Origin: Rutstroemia sp. NJR-2017a BVV2 | Taxonomy: Eukaryota > Ascomycota > Leotiomycetes > Helotiales > Rutstroemiaceae | DNA length: 64,000 bases | Reading direction: 5' to 3' | Assembly: GCA_002946415.1 (NCBI GenBank) | Contig: NJPS01000051.1 | Coordinates: forward strand, 298,001-362,000 | Shown here: positions 1 through 11,346 of the stretch, piece after piece | Layout of the letters: every line of letters begins with the position of its first letter | Numbering within the stretch: the stretch's first letter is position 1 | Notes under the pieces: generated by a model | What the model was told of the DNA's origin: nothing | What the model saw: only the letters and a program-made list of their open reading frames with translations | The model's database searches: none | Position numbers and translations under genes: made by a program

Positions 1-202
1 GGGCTCTTAACTTCATTTGCACGATTTACCTGCTTCGCCTCACCGTGGTGGTTGCTGAGCTCACGATGGCTGATTTAGGCTTTCTCAGACACAGTGGAAG
101 AGTGTTTAAAGAATAGTTTCCTGCTGCAGGAGCCATAGGAGATGTCTTCACTTAGATTGATCTCGGGAATAGGCTGAGCGAGCAAAAACCCACAAAGACA
201 CT

Positions 203-3200
203 ATGCGTGCTTTCAAGCCTCGTACAGGTACCGTACCGCACCTGCAAATCCTACTTTGATGGTTCTTCTATTGACTTTCTAGTTAGGACACAAGAGAGAC
301 ATTCCTTACTACCGCCCATTCGTACTTAGAACCGAAATTCTCACGAGCCTTCTAATTATTACTCTCGTGATCATTGCTCTCATAGAATATGCGTGTCAAG
401 TTGTTCCGGGTCATGATGGCTTTGGAGATCTACCTTCCACCATCATGAACGACTCGCGACAGTTGTTGAAACTATCGTCTCCATGGAAGTCCAGCCAAAA
501 CAGCAAGTTTACCTGACTCTTTCTTGAAATTTAGCATGTATCATGACCGTTCAAGCTGACTTATTATGAGCAGAATCATTTTCCATCGTCGACAGGAGAC
601 GGTTTGGACGTGGGATTGTAAGAGGAGGAGATTTACGGTCGTACATAAACACTGACGAGGATTTGCAGCCCTTGATGAAAGGACAGATGACACAGGGGTA
701 CGGTTCAAAGTCTGTGGATATCGCCATAAGAGTGGCCGAATCTTTGACGGAATGCCCCTCCCCTACGACGATAACCACAACTGTAGGGGAGACTATCATA
801 ACCACTATCATAACCACTATAATTACTACGACCGTACAGTCAACCGAGTATAACACAATCACGGGGAGTGATCTGTGGCTGACAGTTACTACTACTGATA
901 TCATGTTCGAGCCAACTACCGTGTTCAAGCCAACTACCGTGCTCAGGCCAACTACCGTGCTCGAGCCAACTACGATCGGTGCGTTAACATTACTCAACCC
1001 ATTGACTCACAACTGATTTCAAATAACAAACAGTCTATACAAAAACGATTCTGCAAACAATTCCGCCATGGACCGTTACCGAAGTTACTACTTGGGGTAG
1101 TGCCCAGTGGCTGACAGTTACTACTACCGTGCCTGAGCTAACTACCTTGTTTGAGCCAACTACGATCGGTGCGTTAACACTCCTCGACCCATCGAATTAC
1201 CACTGATTCAAGACAACAAATAGTCGCTACAAAAACGGAAGAAAAGCTCGTGACTCTGACCAAGTTTATAACTTTTAGTATGTTTGAAGAACTTATATTT
1301 GTACTTTTGGCTAACCAACCGATTAGCTTCCGAAGACGACAAGCCTCCATCTCCAACCTTATCAAGCACAACGAAGAAAGGCAGTGAGCCCGTGATTTCC
1401 GTTAGCACGAGCGAAGTAATCATCACCAGTGCTGTAACGTACTCAGACAGAGATCCATCATCCACGACCGACGCACAAAGACCATCAGCATCTCCCATTA
1501 AGGTTGTGATAACCTCTACTTCCACAGGCTTTGATACCCAACAACATCCGTTCACAAGTCTTACAACCTATACCTCGCTTTCAACCATTCTAGCAGCCGC
1601 TACAGGCATGGATCCTGGACGTCCATTAGCCGTTGTAGACATTGTGAATCAGGAATTTGATGAAATTTTGTCGCGTAAGGAACTTTCTTTGAAACCTGAG
1701 CTAGTAATTACCACCATCACAGGTCTAGATGCAGAGAATAGTCCCTATACCAGTATTCTCACAAATACCGTGACACCGAAAGAGGTTTTCCTGACAATGA
1801 CTGGAGTTGACGCCGCAGGCAGCCCTTCCACGAGCATTATCAAAAGCACCTTGATACCAATAGTCCGCTACCTCACAGCCGTTGGGCTTGATTCCTCAGG
1901 ACATACGGTGACTCGAATAGTCGGAGAAGGTTCCGACTTGGATACTAAATTGTTTCTTTACACGACCACTGGAATTGATACTAGCGGCCACTCCTTCACT
2001 AGTGTTGTTCGAAGTACCTTGGAAACCAAGGTTTACAGCTATGCGACTACCTACGTCGACCGGGATGGAAGCACACATACTAGTGTGCTTCAGAGAACAC
2101 TTTTGCCTCAGGATTTCTACTACACAATCACAGGTGTGGATGGAAATGGGAAAACATTCACCAGCACACTTCAGAAATCGACTACGAATGTTGAGATCTC
2201 AGGAACGCTAGTCGTGCTGCCGGTCGAGCCTTCTACCACCAGAAGTAGGTCTTGCTTGATGATTGCATGTTCTCAACTTGTGTCTTGATATGAGCCAGTG
2301 TTCAGAATACCCAAATATTATATTGAGGGCTGGCATTCTCTCACGGTCAAATGAGCCTGCAGGCGGCTTTACTCAATGACCGTGGTCGATGAACTCTCGT
2401 CCTCATGAACGTTTGATTACAGTCTATGAAACCGACAAGCTAACATTAACTTCAGATCCACATATAGTGGTGTCCCTGACCACATTCACTAGTCTTCAAC
2501 GAAGTACGTTGTACGGGGTCCCGACTTCAACCAGTGCTGTGAAACCGATTTCCACGCTTGTCAATTCTACTGGAATATGGTTCATTGATCCGGATGGGAG
2601 CGAACACGTCCCATCTCAAATCTCACTACTTCAATATCTCGCTGTAGCCTTTCTGCCCCTTTTCCTTGCTATTTTTTATTCCATCCCGTGGCGCTTGATA
2701 GAAAATACTACCAGGCACATGGAACCCATTTACCAACTCCAGTCACCATCAAGTACCGCTACAAACGATCCAATGACACTGGATTACGAAAGTCCATTGC
2801 TCCTTACACTCCCATTCATAGCATTCTCTCAGCGCCATTACGCCGTTCTCGCGTCTAGTTCGATTTCAATCATTCTAATATTAGCGAGCTCCCTCGCATC
2901 GCAAGTTTTGTTCGTGAGCGAAAGTTATGCCTGCGGCCCAGATCGTCCTGCACCTTGTGCTACCTGGGCAGTCTACCCTGCAATGGCTCGCCTGATCCAA
3001 GTATTACTGGGAGCTATTGCCGTTCTGGTTTTCTTTCTAATCATTTTCGGTTTTCGTCGGAAAACGGGCGTATACTCCGAGCCGCTCAGTATTGTAGGAC
3101 TTGCGGCATTGTATCAGAGATCACCGCTGTTGCGCGCTCTGCATGGCATAAATCTGGAGATAAGCCGTCTCCATAATCATCGACAGCGTCTATCCGCGAG

Positions 3201-4346
3201 CAAATTGGGTTTGTTGGGCTATGGCCCGTTACCACGGAATAGAACGGGTAAAAGTCTTCGTTCGACGCAGGCCAACCAGAAAATATTCGGAGCAACGATC
3301 ACAAACAAATCATCAAAGAAAGGGGGGATATTAGCTGCTATCAAAAACACATCGACTGCAGTTTGGCAAGGACTATCATCTTTTGCTGCCTGGATTTGGC
3401 CAAGGGTGAAATGCAGACTGCTGTATATATTCACCTTCCTTCTCCTGAGTGGTATTCTCTCCATGATCTCTTTCTATTACCACAATGCAGAAGACTCTGG
3501 ATTCGAACGATTCATGGACTCTGAAGGTTTCGGTGTTAGATTTCTCATGACCGTCATTGGCGCGGGCACCAATCTTCTCTGGTCTAAAATCGACTCCGGT
3601 AAGTGCACCTCAACCATTTAGTCATCAAGAAACTCCCTACACACTATATCACCACGAACAACACACTAATCCCCCTCCCTCTTTTTCTAGATCTCCGCAA
3701 ACTCGAACCCTACACCCGACTCCTCTCCCCCATCCCCGCCAAACCCCAAGATTCCATCCTAGTCCCTACATACATGTCCCCCTACACCGCGCTCCTGCCC
3801 TCTCTCCACCGCAAAAAATACCTCGTGGCACTAATATCCCTCTGCTCGATCCTCTCGGAATTCCTCCCCATCACGCTCGCCAACATCCCCTACAGCTCCA
3901 CGGAAATGCACATCGCGTGGTTCGTGTGCACGTACCTGGCCATGGGCATTCTGTCGCTGATGATCGGCGGGGTCTTGGTGCTGATCCTCCGACCGGGGGG
4001 TAGAGTGGAAGATGAACTCGACGGGAAACCGTACACGATAGAAAGGAAATTGAGGTATATAGCGCCGGGCGGGGAGGCGGATTGTGAGAGGGAGGGGTTG
4101 TTGAGGAGGGTGGAGGGATTGGCGGGGTTGGGGAGGGAGGAGAGGGATGCGAGGGTGGTGGCGGGGGGGAGGGCGTATGGGTTGGGGGTGGGAGAGGATG
4201 GGTTGGTCAGGGTGGATGAGGATGAGAGGGTTGTGGAGAGGTGGGGTGGGGGGAGGAAGAAGGGGAGGAGCATGGGAATGGAAATAGGGGTAGGAGTAGG
4301 AAGGGGAAAGACGGGTAATGGTGGTGCTGGTGCTGGTGCTGTGTAA
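203..4346 (+). CDS. DUF3433-type multi-pass membrane protein
   Basis: Eight exons join in frame to about 1125 aa: 203-227, 287-506, 596-617, 669-978, 1118-1168, 1327-2244, 2423-3598, 3691-4346. The layout matches fungal DUF3433 proteins: one N-terminal membrane segment (about residues 26-46), a long Thr/Ser-rich region, then a cluster of membrane segments (about 584-604, 656-679, 705-726, 847-870, 886-904 and two more in the last exon) and a charged Gly/Arg-rich tail. The Thr-rich part carries short PTTV repeats, a duplicated exon, and repeats of about 30 residues. The family's biochemical role is unknown; cell-surface placement is inferred from topology. The last intron (GTAAGT..CTAG) is secure; the first three exons are weaker because they rest on splice signals and phase alone. 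It converges with the esterase gene downstream. The family call is firm; the exact start is tentative. Confidence 0.75.
875..1240 (+). repeat. Tandem duplication spanning an exon end and the following intron
   Basis: Copy 1 (about 875-1050) and copy 2 (about 1107-1240) share GTGGCTGACAG, TTACTACTAC, GAGCCAACTACGATCG, the donor GTGCGTTAACA and downstream intron text ending in ACAAAAACG. Both donors interrupt the same codon in phase 1. Copy 1 also contains an 18-bp repeat encoding (E/K/R)PTTV(F/L) several times, which copy 2 largely lacks. Confidence 0.8.
1704..2195 (+). repeat. Coding repeats of about 30 residues in the DUF3433 protein
   Basis: About six degenerate units of 27-32 residues lie at roughly residues 335-500. 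Each carries a core like TTITGLD, LTMTGVD, LTAVGLD, YTTTGID or YTITGVD, followed by a Gly and a TS(I/V) motif (for example SFTSVV, TFTSTL). The DNA is well diverged between units, so this is an old repeat rather than a recent expansion. Confidence 0.75.
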
Positions 4347-4647
4347 GGTGGGGCGCGAGGTATGGATAGAAGATATACTGCTCAATGGATGAGCGAAACG
4401 TAGAGAGAGAAACCGATAATGTGTAATGACTAACTTACTTAAGAAACAGAGAATTCTTTTGACTGAAATATCACGCCATGACGAATGCCTGAACCAAACT
4501 TCCAGGAATTCAAGAGTATTTGATGACACGACAGTCTTGTGTACTCAATTAGTTGTGAATATTAATTAGTGATATACCAGGCAGTCTCTTCTTTTATTTC
4601 TCGTTGTCCCCTTCTCATCAACCCATCACTTCATCACGTCAAGACCT

Positions 4648-6504
4648 CTAAAACAGACCACCCATCCCCATCATCAACCCTAACACGACAAGTCCCAGCC
4701 CCGTACTAACTCCCAACATCCCGGCCCCGGAAGTCGCCTGTTGCGCCGGCCCTCCGGTGCCTGTAGTCGAGGCATTCCCACTTCCACTTCCACTTGTACC
4801 ATTCGGTAGCCCCGCGGGAACATTAGGATCGGTACTACTGATATTGACCAACGAACAATATTGGTCATATAGCACTGGATCCACAGCATTCGTGCCCGTC
4901 TTGTTATCCCACGCCAATCTAAGCAACGTCTCACTACCAACTTCATATCTCGGCCATCCATATGCGTCTAGTCCCGTTTCGGGATTTTTCGCAAAAGCCG
5001 CCCATGCACCTCTCATATAATTGCCAATTTCAATCTGTTCTTGCGTCTGCGGCGGCGAGGCGATATTGGTGTCGAACAATAATGGAATCTCGGCGCCGTG
5101 CCAGGTACCAACACCGGGATAAATTTCCGTGTCGGGGAAGTCGCCAAAGTAGCGGTAGCGCCATGTTGGGACGTTATGTTGGATAGAAACATTTGCTCGT
5201 ACACCAGATGGGCACGTGAATGATTGGATGTTGAAGGCTTCCCAGAAGGAGGCGGGATAAGTGATGCCCTGAAGAGCGAACTGGGCGATGAAGAGGCCGG
5301 CTTCATTGTCGTTATTTCCGAGCAGGACGGGCTTTTTGGTAAACTTTCCGGCGGCAGATCGTTCGGTGTAATTGGAGAATACAACTTTCTCATCAGCTGT
5401 AGGGACGAAGTTACCGAGGATTCCAGCTGTTCCAGCAGCACCTGATATGCCATCGAGGATCGCAGTGGTGTTTTTGGTCCGCATGCAAGCTAGAACACTT
5501 TCGGCAGATGAGGAGGCATCCCCACAACCAAGATTGGCTGAAACATTGTACCACGCAGCAGTAGTTATTTCTGCTGAATTTGGTAGAGCCCAACTTAATG
5601 CTGTTCCAGATTCTGGAATGAATCCCGCTACGATAGGATCCTCTACCCAAGCATAGTTGTAGAGATCTACCGAAGCACCACCAGCCGATTGTCCGAAGAG
5701 AGTAATTCTGGATGGATCACCTCCGAATGCTTCAATGTTGTCTCGAACCCATTCGACACCTAGTCTTTGATCGAGTAGACCGACATTTGCAGGTCCAGCT
5801 GGATTCCCAGGGAAACCGAAGATGTTGACTCGGTAGCTGGTTCATCGTTAGCAAAGGTCTTCGATTGCCAGTTTGTAGTTAATCAAAACTCACTTGACAG
5901 AAACCACAATCACATCCTCTTCATCCACGATGTGCTGTCCATTGTACGCTCGAATGGCCGTGGATCCACTGTTAAACCCACCTCCGTATATCCAAAGTAA
6001 TACAGCCTTCTTCTTATCCCCAGTTTGCGGTTTTGTCCACACGTTCAACGTTAAGCAGTCTTCGCTTTGAGCGCTAATAGTTGTTCCGATTTGCTGCAGA
6101 AGGTTGATTCCTGCTGTAGTAATGTTCGCTTCCTTGATCAGCGTTAGGTTGTAATGGCTAGACTGTTGCGGGCAAGTGTAACCCTAGTTCATAATTATTA
6201 GTTCAACGCAAATTGTTGACATTTTCATTGGGTTTAAACTTACAAATTTGGTGCCATTGATCGTTGCAGTGCCATTATATGCAACTGGGGCGGCGAATCT
6301 CAGGTCTCCAATGGGTGGTTGTGCGAATGGAATACCGAGATATTCTGACACGCCCGTAGCATTGGACGCAGCATGTCCATTCACTGGACCGCTGGTCGTT
6401 TGCACAGTCTGTCCAACAGTCCAATTCGATTGCCGAGCTTGTAGGAAACTGGAAGCCAATGCTGATGCCGCAAAGACAGGCACCAAAGATGTTGAGGCTT
6501 TCAT
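4648..6504 (-). CDS. Secreted type-B carboxylesterase, probably GPI-anchored
   Basis: Three exons (6504-6244, 6183-5894, 5836-4648) encode 579 aa of the alpha/beta-hydrolase carboxylesterase/cholinesterase-like family, which hydrolyses ester bonds. Visible are an N-terminal signal peptide (residues 1 to about 20), YLGIPFAQPP, EDCLTLNVW, the GGGF oxyanion-hole loop and the nucleophile elbow FGQSAGG. The likely triad is Ser234, Glu362 (in GNNDNEAG) and His430 (in GTWHGAE). After the catalytic domain comes a Gly/Ser/Thr-rich linker and a hydrophobic C-terminus with no charged residues, which fits a GPI-attachment signal; that would put the enzyme at the cell wall or plasma membrane. Introns are GTAAGT..CTAG and GTGAGT..CCAG, both phase-checked. 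The substrate cannot be told from sequence. Confidence 0.92.
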
Positions 6505-9338
6505 ACCTTATGTCTGAATGAAAGACTTGGCAGGGAAGGAGGAATGAGGAGCAAGAAAACGAGAGAAAGGCGAGGAGGATGAGGAGAATAGAAGAGCCTA
6601 CCTGCAGAGGGAGAATTAGAGGGATAAGTAAACAAATCGACGCCGTACCTGAATTCATTACCTTGATTCCCGGCGGGGAAACGGCCCAACCGAAGAGCAG
6701 TCTCGTTTCCAAGCCATTTTGTTGACGATCTGTTTCTTGCATGCATGCTCTAGCATTTGTAGGTCAGGTAGTGTTCGCAAGTCTGGTTTAAGACTGGTTT
6801 TTCCTCCCTCGAACGAGTTGGACGTCGGATGGCCCGCGAGAACGGCGTTATGGTATCCTATTATGGAAGTCGGTAAAACGTGGTGTCACCGGTCCGTCCT
6901 GCGTAATTTAGGCGACACTTTAGCTAGCAGCGTCCTAGCAGGCATTCTCGCAGGCATTGATAGGCGGAGATGGGTGGATGTCATCCATTGTAACCCTTCG
7001 GACGAGGGTGACGATATCGTTATGTCAATGCAAGGAAGATGGGGGTGGTAGTGGTGGATGTGTGGAGAACTGCACGAAGGAAAAGAAGGGGAAGGTCAGC
7101 GCTAACCTTGCTTGTTTAAGGTTAACCGTTTTTTCGGGCAGCCATCAATGCGACATTTACGAAAATTACCGAGGCAAAACTGGCTGGGGAATCTCATCAT
7201 CTCTGCAACCGAGCAACACCAGCAGAATCATCGGATTTGGGGTTCGTCCGAGCCAAGGGACGACGAGGGTTAGTCCTTTGTATCCACATGAATCCAGAAA
7301 GCTGTGGTCGTTCTTTAGCGGGGAAGCCTGTCAAAGCACTGAAAGCAGAAAGATGGAGCGAAATAGACTCCCAGACGATTCCATTGTTGATATAGTGTCT
7401 CCCCAAGAGACGGGTGGTTGGCACCAGCTGATAGGCGTGCTCAATGACGATATCAATACGATACACGAGATGCAAGATATTGAGTTACTCGCGTGCAAGT
7501 AGTAGACTTCACAATCAAAATATACCGCAAGCTCAGCCGCCGCAAGAATTTGCTCCCCACTTACATAACCTTACACATCTCATCAATACCATCAAGCTTA
7601 GTAAACGCAACTTCTATTATTCTAAAATTATTTCTATCTGTCTATCCATCTCTATCATTATTAGAATTATATTATTAACATCACTAGTGTGTGCTTGCCC
7701 GTGTTTGTTTTGATGTCGAGATCATGCTTGTGGTTTTGCGCTGCCCTTTCTGTTGACCCTTTCTGCAGCTCAGTGCTGACTGGAACCCTCGACTTAACGC
7801 CGTCTAGTGGTTTTCGAAATACAAACCCAATGCATTTATATCGTCATCCTTGCCATTCCGTGTCCTAAAGATTCAGAAGCACAAACACCCAGATGCGCTG
7901 CAGTCCAAGACAATTAGCAAATTCTCACTCAAACCTCTCACACTCCTCATCGGGCCCTTCAGGTCGACCAAGAATTGCGAACACCGTCCAGCCAGCTTGC
8001 AGTGAAGCAGATCTCGAAGTCTAACCTCCCTCCGAGCTATCCGTCTGCGATCTGATTTCTCAATATCTGACGTTGGCCGATATTACAGTGTCTTGGCATA
8101 TTCACTAAAGATTGTCATTTGGTATCCCAAGCTTTCATTTTGCTCTCTCTCACCTGTATAGATGGAAAACCCTCTTCAATGCTGGCAGGACTCCATCCTA
8201 CCAAAATTTACTCTCAATGATACCCTCATAACATGCAACCCTTCTCATCGATCGCGTTCAAGCTCTTGAAGAATTCCACAATTTCAACTCGCGAGGACAT
8301 TTTCTTACCCTGTTTCATAGGGTATTGTCTGGTCATTCCACACAGCAGCAGTATGGCATTCGCCTCTTCATATGTAGACCATTAGCACAAGGCAGCGCGA
8401 GTGCAGGCCAGGCAACAGCGCATAGTTGATAATGGCTGATCGTCGGGGGCCGAGGGCCGAGCTATCAAGTTCGTGGTTGTCTTTGCTCTCTGGAGGGGTG
8501 CTTGCCACGCTTGCTGCATGGGCTCGACCGGATCCACGCGAAGGAGGAGGATGAGGATCCCTGGGTCCAGGCGTGGAACAAATCATCACAGTCTTCAATC
8601 CTATGGATGATATTTGATATTTGGGAAGCTTTCGGTGTCGCACATGAAGTTAGAGAGAGAGGAACTAGAAGTGCGGTCAGCGTCGGAGCTTTGTCAGGAT
8701 TGTGTCAAAATATGCCAAATACTCTAGCATTTTCGCCGAGAGTCAACGTCACCATTATCTCAGATCGCATTCGCTTAGAGTTGGTCATCAGCCAAGCTGG
8801 GATTTCACGCAGCACGAACTCTTTATCCTCAGGACAAACTATTTATCTGGTTCAGCAACAGCATGTAGTTGAGTGTCCAGGCAGAGAGTAGACAATAAAC
8901 TTGCCCCGCTCCATTCGGTCAACAACGTGTGCACCCCCAAACAGATCGAGGGTCACCCCTTGTCAATAATTAATACATACTAAGCCTTATGCGCGAAGTT
9001 CCTATTTGGCGTGTCGGGCTTGTTCTGCTAGAGCCAGAAGAAAAACAAATGTTCCTCTACATCAAAATACGTGAAACAATACCTATTTTATCAAATTTAA
9101 TTTAAGCCACTCAGCAAAGGCAAACTAGGAACGTATTGAATTGGAACAATCTTGCATATATCGAAAGAGGCACAGCCCAGTTGACATAAGCTCAGCTTCC
9201 CCACAGCCAATACTACTTCTGCAAGAGTATAATAAAGTCCCCCTCGATTCTGCCTTTTCATATTATTTCCAAGCACGTTCCGCCCTCGACTGGCGTTTGT
9301 TTAACTCACGGTTAAATTAACCTGCCATCGTCTTCAAT
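6505..9338. other. Intergenic region between divergent genes, no gene seen
   Basis: About 2.8 kb separates the esterase start from the methyltransferase start. Only short open frames occur, without introns, motifs or codon bias that I trust. The last 150 bp before the methyltransferase include a TATA-like AGTATAATAAAG near 9225-9236. Confidence 0.6.
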
Positions 9339-10205
9339 ATGGCATTACCGACCCCGCAATCGCAATCGCACCCGCACCTCCCCTCATCAGACTACTTCTC
9401 CAAATTCGCCAGCATCTACGCCCGCCAGACCGGCCACGCAACATTCAACATCCTCGCCGACGCCATCGCCGACAACATCCAAACATCCACCCACCCCATT
9501 GGCCCGGACTCCATCGTCCACGACACAGCCGCCGGCCCCGGCATAGGCGCCGTCGCGCTAGTCGCCTGCCTCTACCCCGAACAGCTCCCAAAAGAGCTGC
9601 TCGTCTCAGACAATGTCGCAATGATGCTATCAGCAGCGCGCAAGTCCCTCGTCGGCTCCCCTCTCCCGCATGTCGAGTTCAAGGAGCTCGACTCGCAAGA
9701 TCTGTCATCGGTACCGGATAACTACTTCACGCACTCCATCAACAATTTCAGCATCTTCACTTTCGCCCGGCCCCGGGACGCCGTGCGCGAAACGTACCGC
9801 ACGCTGCGCCCAGACGGTCTCGCGGTGATTACCTGCTGGCGCCGCTTCGCGCCTATGTTTATTGTGCAGGCGGCGCAGAAGAAGACGCGCCCGGACCGGC
9901 CGCTTATGCCGACGCCGAATCCGGAGTTTTTCAATGAGGGTGTACTGCAGAAGATGGTTGAGGAGAGCGGGTTCGCGAAGGATGGGATTAGAGTAGTCGA
10001 TAAGACATTGGTTATTACCGACGACGAAGACGTTGCTGGTCTTACGGCGTTTATGTCGGGTCCGTTGACGAGCAAGGCGCGCGAGGGCTACACGGAGGAG
10101 GAGCAGGCGAGGTGGCCGGAGTCTGTAAGCCAGGCAGTGAAGGAAGAGGTGCAGGAGTTTGGAGGTATTAGGTTTGAGGCTTATGTTCTCTTGGCTACTA
10201 AGTAG
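9339..10205 (+). CDS. Class I SAM-dependent methyltransferase
   Basis: An intronless 288-aa protein with the Rossmann-fold methyltransferase pattern. Motif I is seen as HDTAAGPGIGA (about residues 65-75), a post-I acidic position in LLVSDNVAMM, then the downstream block SIFTFARPRDAVRETYRTLRP typical of UbiE/Coq5-like and secondary-metabolite methyltransferases. It transfers a methyl group from S-adenosylmethionine to an unknown acceptor; no targeting signal is visible, so a cytosolic location is inferred. The start ATG follows a compact promoter with a TATA-like element about 100 bp upstream. The first half of the gene is conspicuously rich in C- or G-ending codons compared with its AT-richer flanks. 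No biosynthetic backbone gene lies next to it in this window. Confidence 0.85.
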   Translation: MALPTPQSQSHPHLPSSDYFSKFASIYARQTGHATFNILADAIADNIQTSTHPIGPDSIVHDTAAGPGIGAVALVACLYPEQLPKELLVSDNVAMMLSAARKSLVGSPLPHVEFKELDSQDLSSVPDNYFTHSINNFSIFTFARPRDAVRETYRTLRPDGLAVITCWRRFAPMFIVQAAQKKTRPDRPLMPTPNPEFFNEGVLQKMVEESGFAKDGIRVVDKTLVITDDEDVAGLTAFMSGPLTSKAREGYTEEEQARWPESVSQAVKEEVQEFGGIRFEAYVLLATK

Positions 10206-10573
10206 AGCGAGCGGCTTGAGCATGTTGGTTGTAAGATGGTTGAAGCGAGAATAAGTGCATTTCAACAGCACGTATAGACGGAGTTACTGGTGTACAAACA
10301 GCGGATCCCTCGCGGGGTCTTCATAGAGAGTAGATAGTCATTATTCGAGTCGTCGTTATACTATAGATGAGCCTTAGTGGCCTGTGCTACGCTAAAAGGG
10401 GTAGCTTACGCCTGCATAATGTAGTGATGATGTACTCTAGTTTGTCATAAATGGTCTCTCAAAGTATATCGATATCCAATCCTGATCCGAAACAAAAGAC
10501 CCTCCTTAGTTAAAGTACATGGAATTTTCATCTGCCCACCCATCAATTTTGTTAGATCCAAGTACCTCATCTC

Positions 10574-10615
10574 AAGGACCGCCTAGTAAGGACCGCCTAG
10601 TAAGGACCGCCTAGT
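10574..10615. repeat. 14-bp tandem repeat, three copies
   Basis: AAGGACCGCCTAGT occurs three times head to tail without mismatch, followed by the start of a fourth unit (AAGG). Confidence 0.95.
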
Positions 10616-11000
10616 AAGGTCGTCGTTTGCACGGTCCACCTCTTCATAGGACCACGTGGGTGATCGCTTCCGCTTCGGCTTCAGTCTCTTGGCCTGATTT
10701 TACGTACAATGCAAGGTTTGTGGGAACGATTCCGATCCGTATTATTGTATAGAGTGGGGCCACGGGTGAATCCTCCTTGTCGCACTAAAGGGGTACTGCG
10801 GAATTCCGAGGGTGCTGACAGGAAGCGGGGTTGCTTGACGAGAGACTGATGTCACATTGGTCGTGTCATAAACGGTATCCGGAAGTATATCGCCATCAAT
10901 TCTACTCTCTTCCCACTGAAAGTCTCTTTCCTTACCCCTTTCCACGTCACACGCCTCTCCGTGAGAAGTCAGCGCATCCTATTTGTTCCCAGTGATAGTG

Positions 11001-11038
11001 AGAGGAGAGGGAGAGAAGTAGAGGAGAGGGAGAGAAGT
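11001..11038. repeat. 19-bp purine-rich tandem repeat, two copies
   Basis: AGAGGAGAGGGAGAGAAGT is present twice in direct succession, giving a short all-purine tract interrupted by T. Confidence 0.9.
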
Positions 11039-11346
11039 GGTTGGAAAAATCTAGAGTGATACAGCATTTATTCAAGCTCGCATTCACTTGTGAGTCGTTA
11101 TCAGTTTCACCATGACCACTTAATGTCATGACATTTCTGGACCATACACATCTCATCCTGAAGCGTAATATATCTTCTCTATATGGACTCCAAGTCCAGC
11201 ATTCAAACCCAATCTCAACTTGAATTTACAACGAACACCGGACTCCATGTGCGTCATACTCCCGACCAACTCCCTCATCATCTCACCTCTTCCCGTCTCT
11301 TCTCCTTCCTTCCTCTTCCATATACAAGCTATGAGATCCTCAAACT

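Larger units (their letters stand above)
10206..11346. other. Intergenic region between convergent genes
   Basis: About 1.1 kb between the methyltransferase and the 3' end of the NACHT gene. It holds two short tandem repeats, listed separately, and no credible gene. Confidence 0.6.

Noticed and set aside
663..1016. Thr-rich frame as a separate small gene
   Set aside because: Its phase and splice signals link it to the DUF3433 gene on both sides, and it has no ATG at its start.
3831..4529. Long - strand frame over the end of the DUF3433 gene
   Set aside because: It is antisense to a GC-rich coding exon, with Pro/Ser/Arg-rich low-complexity translation typical of shadow frames.
9705..10271. 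Long - strand frames opposite the methyltransferase
   Set aside because: They are shadow frames of a gene with strong third-position GC bias; no motif.
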